64,000 nt of DNA from Prochlorococcus sp. scB243_495K23 (GTDB lineage Bacteria; Cyanobacteriota; Cyanobacteriia; PCC-6307; Cyanobiaceae): NCBI GenBank assembly GCA_000635495.1, contig JFLW01000041.1, positions 1 to 64,000 of the forward strand, read 5' to 3'. Below, piece by piece: positions 53,401 to 64,000 of the stretch (its first letter is position 1; each line of letters begins with the position of its first letter). A program made the position numbers and the translations under genes. A model generated the notes under the pieces. The model saw only the letters and a program-made list of their open reading frames with translations, ran no database searches and was not told the origin of the DNA.

Positions 53401-54453
53401 GTTTTATGGGGTACGGATAATATCAAAACTTATGGAGAATCACTTGCTCAAATCTTATGGTTTGTCGGTGTAAAACCAAAACCAGATTCTGTTGGAAGAA
53501 TCAACAAATTAGAATTAATCCCTTTAGAAGAATTAGGTAGGCCAAGAATAGATGTAGTCGTTAACTGCTCAGGAGTTTTTAGAGATCTATTTATAAATCA
53601 GATGGCCTTAATAGATCAGGCGGTCAAATTAGCAGCTGAGGCTGATGAACCATTGGAAGCTAATTTTGTAAGGAAACATTCACTAGAACAAGCAGAAAAA
53701 GAAGGTACCTCTATAAGAGAAGCTTCAGCGAGAGTATTCTCTAACGCAAGTGGAAGCTACAGTTCAAATGTTAATTTAGCTGTAGAAAACTCAACTTGGG
53801 AGGAAGAAAATGAATTACAAGAAATGTATTTATCACGTAAAACATATGCTTTTAATGCTGATAATCCAGGTGAGATGAATCAAAAAAGAGAGGTATTTGA
53901 GTCAGTAATGAAAACAGCAGATGTTACATTTCAAAACCTTGATTCCTCAGAGATTTCATTAACAGATGTAAGTCATTATTTTGATTCAGATCCAACAAAA
54001 TTGATTAAGACACTTAGAGATGATGGGAAAGAACCAAGTAGCTATATAGCAGACACTACTACTTCTAATGCTCAAGTTAGAACACTTGGAGAAACAATCA
54101 GATTAGACTCAAGGACAAAACTTTTAAATCCTAAGTGGTATGAAGGTATGCTTAAATCTGGTTATGAAGGAGTTAGAGAACTTTCTAACAGACTTAATTA
54201 CACTCTTGGATGGAGTGCGACAAGTGGTCAAGTAGATAATTTTGTATATGAAGAAACTAATGAAACATTTATAAATGACGAAGAGATGAGGAAAAGATTA
54301 ATGGATCTTAATCCTAATAGTTTCAGAAGAATTGTTGGAACTTTGCTAGAAGTTAATGGTAGGGGATATTGGGAAACTTCAGATGAGAATATTGAACAGC
54401 TGAAAGAACTATACCAAGAGGTAGAGGATAAAATCGAAGGAGTTAAAGAATAA
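50443..54453 (+). CDS. chlH: Magnesium chelatase subunit H
   Basis: A 1336-aa ChlH, the porphyrin-binding subunit that inserts Mg2+ into protoporphyrin IX with ChlI and ChlD, committing it to chlorophyll. Signatures: [15 protein letters not shown] at the N-terminus, [19 protein letters not shown] (~278), [17 protein letters not shown] (~612-628), [19 protein letters not shown] (~660), and [20 protein letters not shown] (~925). Length is typical (1330-1340). It is homologous to CobN at 2071-5808, and the two should not be confused: HGSLEF identifies ChlH. The gene is alone on its strand. It is the entry point of the pathway that AcsF continues. Confidence 0.98.
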   Translation: MFTQVRSANRRVSPVEDNKHKVVIKAVYVVLEPQYQNSLTEAAKSINKMNGPIGIDLSGYLIEELRNDSNFEDFKEDIANADIFVASLIFIEDLAQKVVDAVSPFKDKLKASIVFPSMPEVMRLNKLGSFSMAQLGQSKSIIGDLIKKKKESDGASFQDSMLKLLNTLPSILKYLPVEKAQDARTFILSFQYWLGGTTENLKNFLLMISEKYAVSEIIKDQIEEFKIQDPETFPDLGIWHPLAPCMFESLKEYQNWENNRKDINPKDDKTPTIGLVLQRSHIVTGDDAHYVAVIQELEYRGARVLPIFCGGLDFSKPVNEFYYDSINKDQPIVDGVVSLTGFALVGGPARQDHPKAIEALKRLNRPYMVALPLVFQTTQEWEDSDLGLHPVQVALQIAIPELDGAIEPIILSGRDDATGKAHTLQDRVDVIAERAIKWSTLRVKQRKDKKLAITVFSFPPDKGNVGTAAYLNVFGSIYRVLLEMKSKGYQIDELPSNSKELMEKVINNPEAMDGSPELNIAHKMSVKEYEEFTPYSQRLEENWGKPPGNLNSDGQNLLIYGKHFGNVFIGVQPTFGYEGDPMRLLYSRSASPHHGFAAYYTYLEKIWGADAVLHFGTHGSLEFMPGKQMGMSETCYPDSLIGSLPNLYYYAANNPSEATIAKRRGYASTISYLTPPAENAGLYKGLKELSELVGSYQQLRENSRGIQIVNAIVETSKQCNLDKDVELPSKDVEELSIDERDLFVGNVYKQLMEIESRLLPCGLHTIGEAPTAEEAVATLVNIASLEREQEGLRSLPGLLAESMGLTIEQIYDGNNKGELKFVELNEKIIKTARESIFAMVNSLKIVDGRVYLEKSLLSKLFDFLKVFGLNLPTPWLRVCTLNGFNEVNQKELNKLFDYLLFCLEQVCADKEMDSLIKALDGNYVLPGPGGDPIRNPGVLPSGKNIHALDPQSIPTTAAVAAAKSVVDKLIERQKEEQGTWPETIACVLWGTDNIKTYGESLAQILWFVGVKPKPDSVGRINKLELIPLEELGRPRIDVVVNCSGVFRDLFINQMALIDQAVKLAAEADEPLEANFVRKHSLEQAEKEGTSIREASARVFSNASGSYSSNVNLAVENSTWEEENELQEMYLSRKTYAFNADNPGEMNQKREVFESVMKTADVTFQNLDSSEISLTDVSHYFDSDPTKLIKTLRDDGKEPSSYIADTTTSNAQVRTLGETIRLDSRTKLLNPKWYEGMLKSGYEGVRELSNRLNYTLGWSATSGQVDNFVYEETNETFINDEEMRKRLMDLNPNSFRRIVGTLLEVNGRGYWETSDENIEQLKELYQEVEDKIEGVKE

Positions 54454-54461
54454 TAAATTTT

Positions 54462-55316
54462 TCATTTTCTGTAAATCTTATCAGCTACTTTAAGGATTTG
54501 ATAATTTAGTTTGACGTTGTGAACCCTCACAATGTCAATATTAAATTGAGAACAAAGACAACTTATTGCAAGTGTTCCTATATCTCTTTCTTTGGGATTT
54601 TTCTCATTCAAAATTTCTCCGATAAATCTCTTCCTAGATGCACCTATCAAAATTGGCAAATTCCATTTTTTAAATACATCTAAGTTTCTTAAGATTTCCA
54701 AATTATGAATGATATCCTTTGAAAACCCAATTCCAGGATCTACTATTAAATTTCTTTCAGATATATTTTTTTCTAAAGCATTTTTTATTAAATTATCAAG
54801 CGAGCACTTAACATCACTTAATACATTTTGGTAATTAGAGAGTTGATTCATATTTTGACTATTACCACGACTATGAGTTATCACGAATGGACAGTTGAAT
54901 TTTGATACAACATCCAAAATTTTTATATCTCTTCTTCCTCCCGTGACATCATTTATCCAGTTAGCACCATTTAAAAGAGCTTCGTAAGCAACTTCAGAAT
55001 TAAAAGTATCAATAGAAATTAAAACATCTGGAAATTCAGATTTTATTAATTTTAGATATGGGATCAATCTTTTTATTTCTTTACTAGATCCAACTTCTTC
55101 AGCTCCAGGTCTCGTACTTTGAGCACCAAGATCAATTACATCAACACCATTGCTCAAGAAATAGTCTACTTGATCTATAACTTTTCTTGAGGAGTTTAAT
55201 TCCCCACCATCACTAAATGAATCAGGAGTTAAATTAATAACTCCCATAATTGAAGTTTTTTGGCCCCACCCTTTTGGCCATGGATTCTTCTTATTGATAA
55301 TTTGCAATTCTCGCAA
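54462..55316 (-). CDS. folP: Dihydropteroate synthase
   Basis: A 284-aa DHPS, which condenses p-aminobenzoate with the pterin pyrophosphate in folate synthesis. Pterin-binding motifs: [15 protein letters not shown] (~24-38), [15 protein letters not shown] (~61-75), and WINDVTGG (~118). The C-terminal [14 protein letters not shown] (~220) is standard. It overlaps tpiA by 26 nt, so the two are cotranscribed. It supplies the folate used by MetH and Fmt. Confidence 0.95.
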   Translation of the reverse strand: MRELQIINKKNPWPKGWGQKTSIMGVINLTPDSFSDGGELNSSRKVIDQVDYFLSNGVDVIDLGAQSTRPGAEEVGSSKEIKRLIPYLKLIKSEFPDVLISIDTFNSEVAYEALLNGANWINDVTGGRRDIKILDVVSKFNCPFVITHSRGNSQNMNQLSNYQNVLSDVKCSLDNLIKNALEKNISERNLIVDPGIGFSKDIIHNLEILRNLDVFKKWNLPILIGASRKRFIGEILNEKNPKERDIGTLAISCLCSQFNIDIVRVHNVKLNYQILKVADKIYRK

Positions 55317-56016
55317 AACTATTCGGATCTAATGAAGCGCCTCCAACTAACACCCCATCTATATCACTCATTGACATGATTTCGTCAATATTATTAGGTT
55401 TAACAGATCCTCCATATTGAATAATTACATCATCAAAACCTATTAATTTCCGAATCAAAGAGCATATCTTATTAGCGTCTTCTGCCTCACATGTTTTACC
55501 AGTGCCAATAGCCCATATTGGTTCATAGGCAACAATTAAATTAGATGGATCTGTATTTTCTAATCCTTGTTCGACCTGTCTAGTAATAACTCTAACAGCT
55601 TCTCCTCTTTCTCTTTGTTCTAATGTTTCTCCTACACAAACTATTGGAGTAAGTCCACTAGATTGTGCAAAAACTGCTCTTTTATTAATTTGTTCATCAC
55701 TTTCACTAAAATATTTCCTTGGTTCACTATGTCCAACGATTGCATATGCGACACGATGTTCAAGAAGCATTTTTGGCGATATTTCTGCAGTAAATGCCCC
55801 TTGATCTTCCCAATGAATATTTTGACTAGAAATATCTAAATATTCAAAATCAGTATGATCCGAAAAGGTTGAAATAGCAGTAAAAGGTGGAGCAATAACA
55901 ATTTTACGATCGTTTTTTATTTTTTTTATTAAGGGAATAAACTTTTCTAAATAGGATTTAGCATCAGCACAAGTCATGTGCATTTTCCAATTACCAGCAA
56001 TTACAGATTTTCTCAA
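55291..56016 (-). CDS. tpiA: Triosephosphate isomerase
   Basis: A 241-aa TIM, interconverting dihydroxyacetone phosphate and glyceraldehyde 3-phosphate in glycolysis and the Calvin cycle. Catalytic residues: N/K in AGNWKMH (~8-14), His in [11 protein letters not shown] (~93-103), Glu in [13 protein letters not shown] (~161-173), and the phosphate loop YGGSVKPNN. It ends a little early for the family but the barrel is complete. It overlaps folP and follows a small S4 gene on the same strand with a 52-nt gap. Confidence 0.96.
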   Translation of the reverse strand: MRKSVIAGNWKMHMTCADAKSYLEKFIPLIKKIKNDRKIVIAPPFTAISTFSDHTDFEYLDISSQNIHWEDQGAFTAEISPKMLLEHRVAYAIVGHSEPRKYFSESDEQINKRAVFAQSSGLTPIVCVGETLEQRERGEAVRVITRQVEQGLENTDPSNLIVAYEPIWAIGTGKTCEAEDANKICSLIRKLIGFDDVIIQYGGSVKPNNIDEIMSMSDIDGVLVGGASLDPNSFARIANYQ

Positions 56017-56068
56017 AATACTATCTCCAAGAAAAATATACTAATACAAAGTGAGTTGAATAAGCTAA

Positions 56069-56245
56069 CTATTCAAAAATTAATTCATTTTTTAGAAATA
56101 TTACTTTATCTCCTTTGTTTAACTTTCTTCCTCTCCTAGTCTCAATTAAACCATTAACCTTAACAGAACCCGATTTAATAAAAATTTTTGCTTCGCCACC
56201 AGAAGATACCAAATTTTTCCATTTTAAGAATTGATCCAATTTCAT
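56069..56245 (-). CDS. S4-domain RNA-binding protein
   Basis: A 58-aa protein made only of an S4 RNA-binding domain: MKLDQFLKWKNLVSSGGEAK, then IKSGSVKVNGLIETRRGRKL and KGDKVIF. It resembles the YaaA/YbcJ group of stand-alone S4 proteins, which may act in ribosome or tRNA metabolism. The domain order and the Gly/Arg-rich turn (ETRRGRKL) are conclusive for the fold. It is divergent from the ABC exporter across 58 bp and precedes tpiA on its strand. Confidence 0.88.
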   Translation of the reverse strand: MKLDQFLKWKNLVSSGGEAKIFIKSGSVKVNGLIETRRGRKLNKGDKVIFLKNELIFE

Positions 56246-56303
56246 TGTTTTTTATACCCAAAGATATTGATAAAGTAGGATAAACAATTAAATATATAAT
56301 AAC

Positions 56304-58010
56304 TTGAGACTAATACCACCAGTCAGACCATATTCAAATAGGTTTATAAAGGGTTTTATATGCATGCTCATTTACGTAGCTTGTTGGCCATTATTAGCTT
56401 ATTTAGCTGGAAACTTAATCCCAGCAATTGGGTCAGGTGATCTTTCAAAAGTTTCTAGCATAATAATTAAGTCTTTATTTGTATTTTTAGTTCAGAAAAC
56501 TGCTCAATTTGGACAGGATGTATTCATAGCAAAACCATCTTTAGAAATTAGTGAAGTGATGAGAGGAAATTTATTTAGAAGAATTCAAAAAATAAAGATG
56601 AATTCCGTTGAAAATATTTCAGCCGGGGACATTACATATAGACTTACAGAAGATGCAGACAGGGTAAGCGAAGTTATTTATAAAACAGCTCAAGATACTA
56701 TTCCATGCACTTTACAGTTGTTAGCGGTAATAATCTACATGTTTTATTTAGACTGGTCACTAACATTGTCAACATTCGTTTTAGCACCATTGATTATTCT
56801 TTCTGTTAACAGTTTTGGAAGAAGAGTTTTAATTGCATCCGAAAAAAGTCAAGAATCAACAAGTAATTTAGCAGGATTAATAGGTGAATCTATAAATGGA
56901 ATGTCCACGATAAGAGCTTTTGCTGTAGAAAATTGGATTGAGAATAGATTTAATAAAAGATTAAGTACAAATAAAAAAGCAAAATATAAAACATTAAAAC
57001 TACTTGCATTTCAACATCCAGTTGTAGGATTTGTTGAAGCATTTGGAATATTAGCAATATTAGGTTTAGGAGCTGCAAGAATAAATCTAGGCCTTCTAAC
57101 AAGCGAAGAATTTAGTAGTTTTTTTGCAGCAATATTAATGCTTATTGATCCAATAAGCCATGTAAGTACAAATTTTAATGACTATAAACAGGCAGAAGCC
57201 TCAATAAAAAGGTTGAAAAATATAAATCAAGAACCTGTCGAAGATGATAAAGAAAATTTACGAAGGATATCCAATTGTGAAGGCAAGATAAGTTTCAAGA
57301 AAGTAAATTTCGCTTACGAAAAAGATAATCAAGTACTTAAAAATATCAATTTAGAAATTAAAAGAGGGGAAGTCACAGCATTTGTTGGAGCTTCTGGAGC
57401 TGGTAAAAGTACAATGATGGCTTTGATATTAAAGTTTATAACTCCAAATAATGGAGACATTTTTATAGATGATAAAAATCTCAAAATATTAAATACAAAA
57501 GATATTAGAAAAAACATTGCATTAGTACAACAACAGCCTTTTTTGTTTTCAGGAACAATTATTGATGTAATAAAAATGGGAAGAAATTTCACCAAAGAAG
57601 AGGTTATAGAATCAGCAAGAAAAGCAAACGCCCACAACTTCATTCAAAAGCTTCCTGAGAAATATGAAACTGAAATATCTGAAAGAGGATCAAATTTCTC
57701 AGGTGGTCAGATACAGAGAATAGCAATTGCAAGAGCAATACTTGGGAACCCCTCAATTCTCCTTTTAGATGAGGCCACAAGTGCGTTAGATGCAGAATCT
57801 GAATCTGAAGTACAAAAAGGACTTAATAGAGCTATGAAAGATAGAACAGTTATTGTAATTGCTCATAGATTAGCCACTACTCAAGAGGCTAATAAAATAG
57901 TTGTTTTCGATAAAGGTGAAATTATTGAAGTTGGAAAACACATTGATTTAATAAATAAACCTGGAATTTATAAAGAATTATGTGAAAAACAATTGATTAA
58001 AAAATTATAG
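56304..58010 (+). CDS. ABC exporter, fused membrane and ATPase domains
   Basis: A 568-aa half-transporter of the ABCB/MsbA type. The N-terminal ~300 residues have five to six helices (about 16-35, 50-66, 135-150, 155-172, 244-260, 275-290). The C-terminal ATPase has GASGAGKST (Walker A, ~362), the signature FSGGQ instead of LSGGQ (~472), LLLDEATSALD (Walker B, ~493) and the AHR His switch. It should dimerise. The substrate is unknown; lipids or peptides are typical. The start is TTG at 56304, at the family N-terminus. Confidence 0.9.
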   Translation: MRLIPPVRPYSNRFIKGFICMLIYVACWPLLAYLAGNLIPAIGSGDLSKVSSIIIKSLFVFLVQKTAQFGQDVFIAKPSLEISEVMRGNLFRRIQKIKMNSVENISAGDITYRLTEDADRVSEVIYKTAQDTIPCTLQLLAVIIYMFYLDWSLTLSTFVLAPLIILSVNSFGRRVLIASEKSQESTSNLAGLIGESINGMSTIRAFAVENWIENRFNKRLSTNKKAKYKTLKLLAFQHPVVGFVEAFGILAILGLGAARINLGLLTSEEFSSFFAAILMLIDPISHVSTNFNDYKQAEASIKRLKNINQEPVEDDKENLRRISNCEGKISFKKVNFAYEKDNQVLKNINLEIKRGEVTAFVGASGAGKSTMMALILKFITPNNGDIFIDDKNLKILNTKDIRKNIALVQQQPFLFSGTIIDVIKMGRNFTKEEVIESARKANAHNFIQKLPEKYETEISERGSNFSGGQIQRIAIARAILGNPSILLLDEATSALDAESESEVQKGLNRAMKDRTVIVIAHRLATTQEANKIVVFDKGEIIEVGKHIDLINKPGIYKELCEKQLIKKL

Positions 58011-58053
58011 TTCTATTTTATTTATTAAAAATATTTATTAAAAAAGAAAATCC

Positions 58054-58272
58054 ATGAGCGAAAACACAAATGATTCTGCGAATCCAGTTTTAACCTTTGA
58101 AGGAAAAAAATATCTAATAAATGAACTTTCTAATGAAATAAAAGAATCTATAAAAGTACTACAAATAGCTGAGACACAACTTAAAATGCATCAAGATACT
58201 CTCCAATTAATTTCAATTAGTAGAAGCTATTTAGTTAATCAACTAAGAGAAAAACTAAAAAACTTAGAATAA
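58054..58272 (+). CDS. DUF6447-type small protein
   Basis: A 72-aa protein: LTFEGKKYLINELSNEIKESIKVL opens a short domain found in several bacteria (DUF6447-like), followed by a coiled coil (AETQLKMHQDTLQLISISRSYLVNQLREKLKNL). Soluble; function unknown. It lies 43 nt after the ABC exporter and ends 4 nt before the carB stop. Confidence 0.75.
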   Translation: MSENTNDSANPVLTFEGKKYLINELSNEIKESIKVLQIAETQLKMHQDTLQLISISRSYLVNQLREKLKNLE

Positions 58273-58276
58273 AATT

Positions 58277-61200
58277 TTAATAATTATGGATTTCTTGTAA
58301 AGAGTAAGTATTAATCTTATTGCATTGCAAAGCTTTGATCGCCTTAATGGCTGCATTTGCTCCAGGAATAGTTGTAAAAGTTGGAATATTATATTCTAAA
58401 GCGGCACGTCTTAAATAAGCATCATCATGAAGAGCTTGTGAGCCAATTGGAGTATTAATTATTAATTGAACAAGTCCCGAACGAATTAGGTCCTCAATAT
58501 TTGGTCTTCCTTCATGAACTTTTAATACTTCTTCAACTTGAATTCCTAAATTCACCAAATATGAAGCTGTACCTTTTGTTGCGATTAATTTAAATCCTAA
58601 ATTCAAAAGTTCTCTAGCAACTTCCTCAAGATTTTTTTTATCTAAATCATTTGTAGATAAAAAAGCAACTCCTTCTGAAGGAACACCATTACCTGCTGCC
58701 AATTCCGACTTCGCATAAGCAATTCCAAAATCTTTAGCCAAACCCATTACTTCTCCAGTAGATCTCATTTCAGGACCAAGTAATGTATCAGACCCAGGAA
58801 ATCTTTTAAAAGGTAAAACGGCCTCTTTTACTGCCTGATATTTTGGAGAAAATTCTTCGGTGAAATTAAGATCTTCCAATGTAAAACCTTGCATTAACTG
58901 AGTAGCTAATTTTGCAACTGGTTTACCTATGGCTTTTGAAACAAATGGAACTGTCCTGGATGCTCTTGGATTTGCTTCTAGAATAAATAATTTATTTTCT
59001 TTATTATTTGTATTTATTACTGCAAATTGCAAATTAATTAAACCAACAACATTTAATCTTTGTGCAATTAATTTAGTCCAGTTCCTTACATTTTCTATTG
59101 TGGATTTTGAAAGAGAAATGGATGGTAAGCAACAAGCTGAATCTCCTGAATGAATTCCTGCAGGTTCCACATGTTCCATTAGACCAGCAATTACAACCGA
59201 CCCCTCTGAATCGCATAAAGCATCAACATCTATCTCGATTGCATTATTCAAATATTGATCAAGAAGGATTGGATGATCAGGTGATACCTTAACTGCTTCA
59301 GAAATATATCTCGATAATTCATTCTCATCTTTAACAATTTCCATTGCCCTTCCGCCTAAAACATATGAAGGTCTTACAACCAAGGGGAATCCTATATTTT
59401 TTGCTACTATTTCTGCTTCATTTTGATTACGTGCAATACCGTTTAAAGGTTGTCTAATACTTAATTCTTCAAGAATTTTTGTAAATTCCTCTCTATCTTC
59501 TGCTAAATCGATAGATATTGGAGAAGTCCCAAGAATTTTTGATCCAGTTCTGATCCCATCATTAGATTTAAGCCACTCAAATAAAGGTAAAGATAATTTC
59601 AGTGGAGTTTGACCTCCAAATTGAACAATCAAACCATAAGGATTTTCAGCTTCTATTATGTTAAGCACATCCTCCAAAGTTACAGGCTCAAAATATAAAA
59701 TATCGCTAGTATCATAATCTGTTGATACAGTTTCAGGATTACTATTAACCATTATTGTTTTATAACCATTTTTAGAAGCTTGATATGATGCATGACAACA
59801 ACAGTAATCAAATTCTATTCCCTGACCAATTCTGTTTGGACCTCCTCCTAAAATCATAATTTTTTTTGATTTACTTTTTTCTGAAATCTCGCTATCAAAA
59901 ATTTGAGAATTAAAATTAAAGAAAGATTCTTCGTAAGTTGAATAATGATAGGGAGTTGAGGATGAGAATTCTGCTGAACAAGTGTCAACGGTTTTATAAA
60001 TTGGAATTATATTAAGTTTTTTTCTATATTTTCTTACTTCAAAAAACGCAGAATTAGTTAACTTTGCAATCTGTTGATCTGAAAAGCCTAATTGTTTAGC
60101 ATGTAACATCAAGTCCCTATCTAGAGTGTAAAGTTCCTTATCTTTCAAAAAATCATTTTCAAAATTAAAGATATTACGTAATTTTTCGATAAACCATAAA
60201 TCTATATTTGTAACTTCTTGAATATAATTATCAGTCTTCCCAAGCTGCATAGCTTTTTTAATCAGGAGAATTCTTTCAGATGTAGGGTTTCTTAAACTAT
60301 TTTTAATTTGACTTTCATCTTTAAATTCATCTTGTGAATCACATTCCCATCCAAAAACACCTACTTCTAATGACCTTAATGCTTTCTGAAATGATTCTTC
60401 AAAAGAACGACCGATTGCCATTGACTCACCAACAGATTTCATAGCAGTGCTTAAAGTATTAGATGAGCCTTTAAACTTTTCAAAAGCAAATCTTGGGATC
60501 TTAGTAACTACGTAATCAATTGAGGGCTCAAAACATGCAGGTGTTTTTTTTGTAATGTCATTAATAATCTCATCAAGTGTATAGCCAACAGATAATAAAG
60601 CTGCAATCTTAGCTATGGGGAATCCAGTTGCTTTACTTGCCAAGGCAGAGGATCTACTTACACGAGGATTCATTTCTATAACAATTACTTCTCCATTAGA
60701 TGGATTTATTGCAAATTGAATATTACTCCCTCCTGTTTCAACTCCCACCTCTCTAATAATCTTCAATGACAAATCCCGTAACCTCTGATACTCCTTATCT
60801 GTTAAGGTCTGTGCAGGAGCTACAGTAATCGAATCTCCAGTGTGGACACCCATTGGGTCTAAATTTTCAATACTGCAAATTATTACCACATTGTCAGCAG
60901 TATCTCTCATCACTTCTAGTTCAAACTCCTTCCATCCAATGAGTGATTTTTCAATTAATATTTGATTACTTGGACTTTCCTCTAAACCTGATTTACATAA
61001 CTCGACAAATTCTTCAAGGTTAAAAGCAATTCCACCCCCTACTCCACCTAAAGTAAACGCAGGCCTTATTATAAGAGGATAGGAACTAATCTTTTTTGAT
61101 ACCTCCATAGCTTCATCTAGGTTAGAAGCGATACCAGATGGACAAACATTTACATTTATTTTCTCCATCGATTCTTTAAATAATTTCCTATCTTCAGCTT

Positions 61201-61573
61201 TATTAATAGCTCTTAAATCAGCTCCAATTAATTCGATATTATTTTGTTTTAAAAAATCTGACTCTGATAATTTAACCGCAAGATTCAAGGCGGTTTGACC
61301 TCCCATAGTGGGAAGAATCGCATCAGGTTTTTCTCTTAGAATGATCTGAGAAACTATTTCAGGAGTCAATGGTTCAATATATGTTTTGCTTGCGATATCA
61401 GGATCAGTCATTATTGATGCTGGATTTGAATTTATCAAGACAATTTCATAACCAGCATTTCTTAATGCTTTGCAAGCTTGAGTACCAGAGTAATCAAATT
61501 CGCATGCTTGACCTATAACAATCGGTCCCGACCCTAGAATAAGAATTTTTTTAAGATCACCTCTTTGAGGCAT
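58277..61573 (-). CDS. carB: Carbamoyl-phosphate synthase large subunit
   Basis: A 1098-aa CarB, which makes carbamoyl phosphate from bicarbonate, ATP and glutamine-derived ammonia for pyrimidines and arginine. Two homologous ATP-grasp halves are visible: the first with [19 protein letters not shown] at residue ~11 and [13 protein letters not shown] (~168), the second with [19 protein letters not shown] (~570) and [13 protein letters not shown] (~725). The C-terminal MGS-like regulatory domain covers ~960-1098. It is convergent with DUF6447 and divergent from the DUF3318 gene. The glutaminase CarA is not in the window. Confidence 0.97.
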   Translation of the reverse strand: MPQRGDLKKILILGSGPIVIGQACEFDYSGTQACKALRNAGYEIVLINSNPASIMTDPDIASKTYIEPLTPEIVSQIILREKPDAILPTMGGQTALNLAVKLSESDFLKQNNIELIGADLRAINKAEDRKLFKESMEKINVNVCPSGIASNLDEAMEVSKKISSYPLIIRPAFTLGGVGGGIAFNLEEFVELCKSGLEESPSNQILIEKSLIGWKEFELEVMRDTADNVVIICSIENLDPMGVHTGDSITVAPAQTLTDKEYQRLRDLSLKIIREVGVETGGSNIQFAINPSNGEVIVIEMNPRVSRSSALASKATGFPIAKIAALLSVGYTLDEIINDITKKTPACFEPSIDYVVTKIPRFAFEKFKGSSNTLSTAMKSVGESMAIGRSFEESFQKALRSLEVGVFGWECDSQDEFKDESQIKNSLRNPTSERILLIKKAMQLGKTDNYIQEVTNIDLWFIEKLRNIFNFENDFLKDKELYTLDRDLMLHAKQLGFSDQQIAKLTNSAFFEVRKYRKKLNIIPIYKTVDTCSAEFSSSTPYHYSTYEESFFNFNSQIFDSEISEKSKSKKIMILGGGPNRIGQGIEFDYCCCHASYQASKNGYKTIMVNSNPETVSTDYDTSDILYFEPVTLEDVLNIIEAENPYGLIVQFGGQTPLKLSLPLFEWLKSNDGIRTGSKILGTSPISIDLAEDREEFTKILEELSIRQPLNGIARNQNEAEIVAKNIGFPLVVRPSYVLGGRAMEIVKDENELSRYISEAVKVSPDHPILLDQYLNNAIEIDVDALCDSEGSVVIAGLMEHVEPAGIHSGDSACCLPSISLSKSTIENVRNWTKLIAQRLNVVGLINLQFAVINTNNKENKLFILEANPRASRTVPFVSKAIGKPVAKLATQLMQGFTLEDLNFTEEFSPKYQAVKEAVLPFKRFPGSDTLLGPEMRSTGEVMGLAKDFGIAYAKSELAAGNGVPSEGVAFLSTNDLDKKNLEEVARELLNLGFKLIATKGTASYLVNLGIQVEEVLKVHEGRPNIEDLIRSGLVQLIINTPIGSQALHDDAYLRRAALEYNIPTFTTIPGANAAIKAIKALQCNKINTYSLQEIHNY

Positions 61574-61680
61574 AATTCAAACTTTCATTTATCTTATGCT
61601 ACTTATAAATCATCAGATGTTAATCAAGTTACTTGAAAAGCAACATTTGTTTCTATAGTATTGGAAGAAATTAATTTTTT

Positions 61681-62319
61681 ATGAGCGAACTTCAGCGACT
61701 TAAAAGTTTGTTGCCTCCAGAGAATGAAAGTTGGGTATTTGTTGAAGCTGCCGCGGCTATAGATCCACCATTAATAACACTTGAGGAAATCGGTCGTGAC
61801 GAAGTAGAAATTCAAATAGATTTAGATGAGTGGGATAACTTTGCTATTGACCATAGAAATTTATTATTTTGGCACGAGGTTGGGAAAATCCAAAATGACA
61901 CAATACCCAGAGATGGATGGGAAATGGCAGCTCTTGCCATAGGACTTGGAGGGGCGATAGGAGAGTTGTGGGTACAAGATGGTTTACTTCTATTACTTGC
62001 TCTTGGTTTATCAAGTTTTGCAGGATATAGATTATATTTGAAAAATAATTCTGAAAAAAAGCTTCAAGATGCTATTTATGCAGATGAAAGAGCTATAGAT
62101 CTTGCTTGTAGATTTGGATACAGCATTCCAAATGCTTATAAAAGTCTTGGAGGCGCATTAAAGGAGTTAATAGAGAAGACACGAAAAAAGAAAAAAAGAA
62201 GTTTCTTCGAAGATAGATTAGATGCTTTAAGAAAAAGTGCAGAAAAAGCAAGATCAGAATTATCTCAGCAAGAAGGCTCAGAAAAATCAGTTTCAAGTGA
62301 AAATGTTTATGGACAATAA
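61681..62319 (+). CDS. DUF3318 family protein
   Basis: A 212-aa cyanobacterial DUF3318 protein. The N-terminal domain starts LQRLKSLLPPENESWVFVEAAAAIDPPLI, then IDLDEWDNFAIDHRNLLFWHEV; a hydrophobic hairpin (~85-122, WEMAALAIGLGGAIGELW ... LLLLLALGLSSFAGY) could be two membrane helices. The C-terminal ~60 residues are a charged helix (KTRKKKKRSFFEDRLDALRK). Function unknown. It overlaps the start of rsfS by up to 17 nt, so the two are coupled. Confidence 0.85.
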   Translation: MSELQRLKSLLPPENESWVFVEAAAAIDPPLITLEEIGRDEVEIQIDLDEWDNFAIDHRNLLFWHEVGKIQNDTIPRDGWEMAALAIGLGGAIGELWVQDGLLLLLALGLSSFAGYRLYLKNNSEKKLQDAIYADERAIDLACRFGYSIPNAYKSLGGALKELIEKTRKKKKRSFFEDRLDALRKSAEKARSELSQQEGSEKSVSSENVYGQ

Positions 62320-62653
62320 AAGTTTGGTTTTAATAGCAGCCAAAGCATGTGATGAAAAAAAGGCAAGAGATATAAAACTTATAAAAATTGACAAAGTATC
62401 ATTTATAAGTGAATGGATTTTGATTGCAGAAGGATTATCTGATGTACAGGTTAGATCTATAACTAACTCTGTAGAGGGAGAGCTTAGAGAAAAGGCTAAG
62501 ATTGAACCTATACGTAAAGAAGGGATTAACGAAGCGAAATGGGCTTTACTCGATTATGGTGATTTGATAGTAAATATTTTTCAACCAGAAATAAGAAAAT
62601 ATTATGACCTTGAATCATTCTGGAGTAATGGAGATAATCTTTTATTTCCATAA
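62303..62653 (+). CDS. rsfS: Ribosomal silencing factor RsfS (Iojap)
   Basis: A ~116-aa RsfS, which binds L14 and blocks subunit joining when nutrients are short. The family core is present: AAKACDEKKARDIKLIKIDKVSFISEWILIAEGLSDVQVRSIT, then EGINEAKWALLDYGDLIVNIFQPEIRKYYDLESFW, including the DYGDLIVNIF motif. The ATG at 62303 is my choice; the ATG at 62309 or an upstream GTG at 62297 are also possible. Sequence further upstream in the same frame is only the tail of DUF3318 read out of frame. Confidence 0.9.
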   Translation: MFMDNKSLVLIAAKACDEKKARDIKLIKIDKVSFISEWILIAEGLSDVQVRSITNSVEGELREKAKIEPIRKEGINEAKWALLDYGDLIVNIFQPEIRKYYDLESFWSNGDNLLFP

Positions 62654-62662
62654 TTTTACTTT

Positions 62663-63157
62663 ATGAATCAATCTAAATGCCCTGTCCCTAGAGAGCAGCA
62701 ACCGACTAATGAATTCATAGAATTATCAAAATCTAAAATTTTTTCTTGGCCAAAAACGAAAAAGACACTAATTCTTATATTGATAAAGTTCTGGGTAGGA
62801 GCTTTTGTTCTATTTCTTGTTATTTCTTCAGGTAGTGTATATTTCAAAACGTCCCTTTTAAAATATATTCTATTAAGTTTTTTTAGCAGCTTATCAATAC
62901 CTCTTTTAATTTCAATAAGGTTATATCTAGGTTGGAATCATATATTTAATAGATTAATATCTGAAAAAGTCGAATATGAGGAGTCCGGTTGGTATGACGG
63001 CCAAGTATGGGAAAAGCCATTAGTTCTGAAAGAAAAAGAATCACTTATTGCCACAATTGAAGTAAAACCTATTTTAAAAAATTTAATTCAAATTTTTTCT
63101 ATTATTTCAGTCTTAGCTTTGTCTGGTATTTTAATTTTTCAATATAACAATTTATAA
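62663..63157 (+). CDS. CGLD27 family membrane protein (DUF1230)
   Basis: A 164-aa protein of the DUF1230/CGLD27 family, conserved in cyanobacteria and plants and linked in plants to iron homeostasis in plastids. It begins CPVPREQQPTNEFIELSKSKIFSWP, the family hallmark, and has two to three helices (~38-58, ~68-88, ~140-158). YEESGWYDGQVWEKPLVL lies between the second and third. It is 9 nt after rsfS and abuts the asparaginase gene at its end. Confidence 0.87.
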   Translation: MNQSKCPVPREQQPTNEFIELSKSKIFSWPKTKKTLILILIKFWVGAFVLFLVISSGSVYFKTSLLKYILLSFFSSLSIPLLISIRLYLGWNHIFNRLISEKVEYEESGWYDGQVWEKPLVLKEKESLIATIEVKPILKNLIQIFSIISVLALSGILIFQYNNL

Positions 63158-64000
63158 ATGAGTTCTAATTTCAAAAACCTCTACACTTCAAACAATCCTC
63201 CCTTACAGGCAACCTTAATGAGAGGATCAAATATTGAGTCGATCCACAAGATTCATGCTGTAATTACTGATAAAAAAGGGAGGGTTTTAATGTGCGCAGG
63301 AAATCCAGAATATAAAAGTTTCATAAGGTCAGCACTAAAACCTTTTCAAGCGATACCTTTCGTAAGTAGTGGGGCTGCATCAAAAATTAATAATGAATCA
63401 AAATCAATCGCTTTAGCATGCGGGTCACATAGTGGATCAAAACTTCATTCAAGAGAAGCATTCAAAATTTTATGGGAATATGACATTGACATTAATAATC
63501 TTAAATGTCCAAAATCAAAGACAAGTCCATTAGAACATAATTGTTCTGGTAAACATGCTGCTTTTTTAGCTACATGCAAAAAAATGAATTGGCCATTAGA
63601 TAGTTACCTAAAGGGGGATCATCCTCTTCAAAAAGAAATATTCAGAATTGTTTCTGAATTACTTGAAATCCCGTCATCTGAAATAAACGCAGAACGTGAT
63701 GATTGTGGTGCACCCACTCTTTACTTAAAACTATTAGAAATGTCGAGGTTATATTCACTTCTGAGTAGTTCTGAAAATGCTGAATTAGAGCAAATCAGTA
63801 GAGCTATGGCAATAAACCCAATAATGATAAGTGATAACAATAAATTTGATACAGAAATAATTAAAGCTTCTCATGGGAACGTCATAGGTAAAGGTGGAGC
63901 AGAGGGAATACAGTGTCTATGTAAAGTAAATGAAGGGATAGGCTTAGCTTTAAAAGTAGAAGACGGATCAAAAAGAGCAAAGCATGCTGTCAGTCTCCAC
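63158..64000 (+). CDS. Asparaginase (Asparaginase_II family), 5' part
   Basis: The first 281 codons of an asparaginase of the PF06089-type family; the gene runs off the right edge with no stop. It starts MSSNFKNLYTSNNPPLQATL, with characteristic segments GAASKINNESKSIALACGSHSG, SPLEHNCSGKHAAFLATCK and ERDDCGAPTLYLKLL. These proteins hydrolyse asparagine to aspartate and ammonia and are unrelated to the common L-asparaginase I fold. The ATG at 63158 directly abuts the CGLD27 stop. The family name is firm; the exact substrate is inferred. Confidence 0.86.
   Translation, partial: MSSNFKNLYTSNNPPLQATLMRGSNIESIHKIHAVITDKKGRVLMCAGNPEYKSFIRSALKPFQAIPFVSSGAASKINNESKSIALACGSHSGSKLHSREAFKILWEYDIDINNLKCPKSKTSPLEHNCSGKHAAFLATCKKMNWPLDSYLKGDHPLQKEIFRIVSELLEIPSSEINAERDDCGAPTLYLKLLEMSRLYSLLSSSENAELEQISRAMAINPIMISDNNKFDTEIIKASHGNVIGKGGAEGIQCLCKVNEGIGLALKVEDGSKRAKHAVSLH

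Overview
The window is about 30% GC, densely packed, and reads as a high-light-adapted Prochlorococcus chromosome (marine picocyanobacterium). The evidence is the extreme AT bias, very short intergenic gaps, ChlH and AcsF for chlorophyll synthesis, Ycf20 and a Psb30-like peptide, many cyanobacteria-only DUF proteins (DUF1230/CGLD27, DUF1651, DUF2949, DUF2996, DUF3038, DUF3318, DUF4335, DUF6447), and a full set of core housekeeping genes. I see no insertion sequence, prophage, CRISPR array or rRNA operon. There is one tRNA gene (CAT anticodon).

Layout. 1-11 kb: the 3' part of uvrC, hemJ and a PHP phosphoesterase, then cobN on the minus strand, ilvE and metH. 11-18 kb: small conserved genes, an Ap4A phosphorylase, an RHH-like/J-domain fusion, a small secreted protein surrounded by a 14-nt repeat, pheT, rpmG, rpsR and a compact RNase II-like gene. 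18-23 kb: metG, an lptC-like lipoprotein, a cytochrome b6f haem-assembly (CCB-type) gene, cobU, trmL, the tRNA and clpS. 23.3-27 kb: an unusual run of about ten tiny genes (49-132 aa), including an RHH-like regulator with three matching palindromes and a thioredoxin-like secreted protein. 27-36 kb: 2-Cys peroxiredoxin, a membrane protein, an FtsH homologue that has lost its zinc motif, rpmF, ycf20, a HAD hydrolase, a Psb30-like peptide, a split UPF0016 pair and a large RNase R-like protein that has lost its catalytic aspartates. 36-50 kb: acsF, tldD/tldE, fmt, terC, mfd, the DUF4335/DUF3038/DUF2949 genes, a UbiH-like monooxygenase and dapB. 50-64 kb: chlH, folP, tpiA, an S4 protein, an ABC exporter, carB, DUF3318, rsfS, CGLD27 and the 5' part of an asparaginase.

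How the genes fit together. CobN and CobU contribute to the corrinoid cofactor that MetH uses, and FolP supplies the folate that MetH and Fmt consume. ChlH, AcsF and HemJ are tetrapyrrole enzymes; ChlH and CobN are paralogous chelatase large subunits. PheT, MetG, Fmt, L33, S18, L32, RsfS and TrmL serve translation. The peroxiredoxin, the FtsH-like protein and ClpS belong to stress response and protein quality control.

I found no single obviously new multi-gene system. The points most worth a second look are the zinc-less FtsH, the non-catalytic RNase R-like protein next to a compact RNB protein elsewhere in the window, the RHH-like gene with three near-identical palindromes shared with a divergent small gene, the repeat near 13.3-14.1 kb, the RHH/J-domain fusion, and the DUF3038 gene whose best start is ATT.
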